Shown piece by piece: positions 5,152 through 6,347 of a stretch of 6,347 nt of DNA. The stretch's first letter is position 1. Each line of letters begins with the position of its first letter. The stretch is from Oceanospirillaceae bacterium (GTDB lineage Bacteria > Pseudomonadota > Gammaproteobacteria > Pseudomonadales > Balneatricaceae). The notes beneath the pieces were generated by a model, which saw nothing but the letters and a program-made list of their open reading frames with translations, had not been told where the DNA came from and made no database searches. The translations under genes and the position numbers were made by a program. The stretch spans positions 1,752 to 8,098 of the forward strand of contig DPHD01000093.1 in assembly GCA_003523085.1 (NCBI GenBank), in the 5' to 3' direction.

Positions 5152-6347
5152 ACCCGCAAGTCAGACACCAAGTGCTTAATGTCTTGGTGCTCTGGCATGG
5201 GTTTGGCTTGGGCCAAGGTTGAGTTTGGGTGTTGCTCTTCCAGCTTAAAGAACTGCATTAACTCGTTCAATTCTGCGGCTTGATCTGTTAAGGCTCCCGC
5301 TGCTGCCGCAGACTCTTCCACTAACGCCGAGTTCTGTTGGTTAAGCGAATCCAACTGTGCCACTGCATGGTTAACCTGCTCGATACCTGATGCTTGTTCA
5401 TTACTGGCACTGGCAATTTCGCTCACGGTAAATGCCACCATGTCTAAGGACTGGCGTATTTTGTCCAGCGCTTCCCCGGTCTCGTTGACCAAATGGCTGC
5501 CTTGCTCAACCCGAGCGCCGCTATCGTTAATGAGGCCGGTAATGTCTTTAGCGGCATCTGCTGCGCGCTGAGCCAAGGAGCGCACTTCGCCAGCCACTAC
5601 CGCAAATCCACGGCCATGCTCGCCGGCTCTTGCGGCTTCCACCGAGGCGTTAAGGGCTAACAGGTTAGTTTGAAAAGCAATGCCATCGATCAAGCTAATA
5701 ATGTCGGCAATTTTGCGGCTCGACTGGGCAATTTCGCCCATCGATTCAACCGCTTGGGCAACCACAGTACCGCTGGCCTGAGCTTGTTCCATGGCGTCGC
5801 GCATCAAGTTGTTGGCTTTCTCTGAATGATCGGCATTGAGGCGGACCGAACTGGCCATTTGTTCCATACTGGCGGCCGTCTCTTCTAGCGATGAGGCCTG
5901 CGTGGCCGTACGATTCGTCAGGTCTTCACCACCGCGAGCGATTTCGTCGGCGCCGCGCCGTACTTCTTGGCCCATAGCGCGTACGTCGGCGACGATGCTT
6001 GCCACGCTGGCGCTGGTACCATTGAGGGCTATGGCAATGTTATTGAGTTCGCCTTCGTAGTTATCACTCATGGTTTGGCTCAGGTCGCCCTCACTGATGG
6101 CAGACGCCACCCGAGTAACGTCTTCTACAGCTTGCTCTAGGGCGTCCATGGAGTGGTTAATGTCTTGCTTGAGGCGATTTAAATCGCCCTCTAGGTCAAC
6201 CTTAATACGGCGGCTAAATTGGCCTTGAGCGAGGTCCTGCATCACCTCGCCAATCTCTCCCAACGCGGTTTCCATGGTGGCCATGGCATTGTCCACCTGC
6301 TGGCGGAACCCGCCTTCAATATCGCCCTGCATACGCGCACTAAAGTC
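5148..6347 (-). CDS. methyl-accepting chemotaxis protein, C-terminal part (5' truncated)
   Basis: The visible 399 residues end in a complete chemoreceptor signalling domain. The frame is open to the window edge (DFSARMQGD...), and the in-frame ATG at 6332 falls inside a repeat unit, so the true start and the ligand domain are outside the window. The N-terminal third holds three related HAMP-like units beginning DFSARM (fragment 1), QFSRRI (43) and DLSQTM (88), each followed by an EG-containing segment (DIEGGF, DLEGDL, NYEGEL). The signalling domain then has a methylation-helix segment (SSLEETAASMEQM), a hairpin tip at bases 5561-5690 (IDGIAFQTNLLALNASVEAARAG to AGEVRSLAQRAA) and a descending helix ending near ALVEESAAAAGALTDQA. 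It lacks a C-terminal NWETF-type pentapeptide for CheR/CheB. The tip contacts CheA and CheW and controls flagellar rotation. By its repeats it resembles receptors with PAS and multiple HAMP units. A role in taxis toward dicarboxylates is suggested only by its neighbours. Confidence 0.9.
   Translation of the reverse strand, partial: DFSARMQGDIEGGFRQQVDNAMATMETALGEIGEVMQDLAQGQFSRRIKVDLEGDLNRLKQDINHSMDALEQAVEDVTRVASAISEGDLSQTMSDNYEGELNNIAIALNGTSASVASIVADVRAMGQEVRRGADEIARGGEDLTNRTATQASSLEETAASMEQMASSVRLNADHSEKANNLMRDAMEQAQASGTVVAQAVESMGEIAQSSRKIADIISLIDGIAFQTNLLALNASVEAARAGEHGRGFAVVAGEVRSLAQRAADAAKDITGLINDSGARVEQGSHLVNETGEALDKIRQSLDMVAFTVSEIASASNEQASGIEQVNHAVAQLDSLNQQNSALVEESAAAAGALTDQAAELNELMQFFKLEEQHPNSTLAQAKPMPEHQDIKHLVSDLRV
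5166..5189 (+). repeat. inverted repeat after dctM, inside the end of the chemotaxis gene
   Basis: CACCAAG (5166-5172) and CTTGGTG (5183-5189) form a perfect 7-bp stem with a 10-base loop, 15 bases after the dctM stop. It lies in the last codons of the minus-strand receptor gene. No T run follows, so it is at best a weak terminator or a 3'-end stabiliser for the dctPQM mRNA. Confidence 0.35.

Noticed and set aside
5836..6060. Plus-strand open frame of 74 codons inside the chemoreceptor gene
   Set aside because: It is antisense to a well-conserved coding region and has low-complexity composition with no domain or ribosome binding signal.
6330..6332. ATG at 6332 (minus strand) as the start of the chemoreceptor
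   Set aside because: The frame stays open to the window edge and the preceding residues DFSAR belong to the first HAMP-like repeat, so the gene is truncated by the window.

Overview
The window carries a C4-dicarboxylate sensing and uptake locus from what looks like a gammaproteobacterium, probably a marine or aquatic one. The basis is the DctB/DctD plus DctP-Q-M gene set, the close match of the proteins to gammaproteobacterial DctPQM as I remember them, a sigma-54 promoter and an IHF-type site, and an adjacent methyl-accepting chemotaxis protein (MCP). Base composition looks balanced by eye. The genus cannot be fixed from sequence alone.

Layout: bases 1-438 are the 3' end of a sensor histidine kinase (dctB; its start is outside the window). 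It overlaps dctD (435-1781), a sigma-54-dependent response regulator, by ATGA. A 179-bp intergenic region (1782-1960) follows, and I read it as the control region for the transporter. In order it holds two related 20-bp elements 32 bp apart (probable DctD sites), a small inverted repeat, a perfect match to the IHF consensus, a perfect -24/-12 sigma-54 promoter and a leader containing two small palindromes. dctP (1961-2974, periplasmic solute-binding protein) comes next. After it lies a strong hairpin with a short T-rich tail (2998-3026), then dctQ (3045-3770) and dctM (3775-5151), the small and large membrane subunits of the TRAP transporter. On the minus strand, a 5'-truncated MCP (5148-6347) converges on dctM, and the two stop codons overlap.

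How it works, as inferred: DctB senses dicarboxylate (directly or through the transporter) and phosphorylates DctD. DctD binds the upstream elements, IHF bends the DNA, and sigma-54 RNA polymerase transcribes dctP-Q-M. The hairpin after dctP probably yields more binding protein than membrane subunits. The MCP may add chemotaxis to the same or a related nutrient, but its sensing domain is not in the window.

I see no mobile element, CRISPR array, tRNA or rRNA and no clearly new system. The genes are ordinary for their families. The points worth a second look are the compact dctP control region, the GAFTDA variant in DctD, a possible disulfide in DctP, extra segments in DctQ and DctM, tandem HAMP-like repeats in the MCP, and the convergent overlapping stops.
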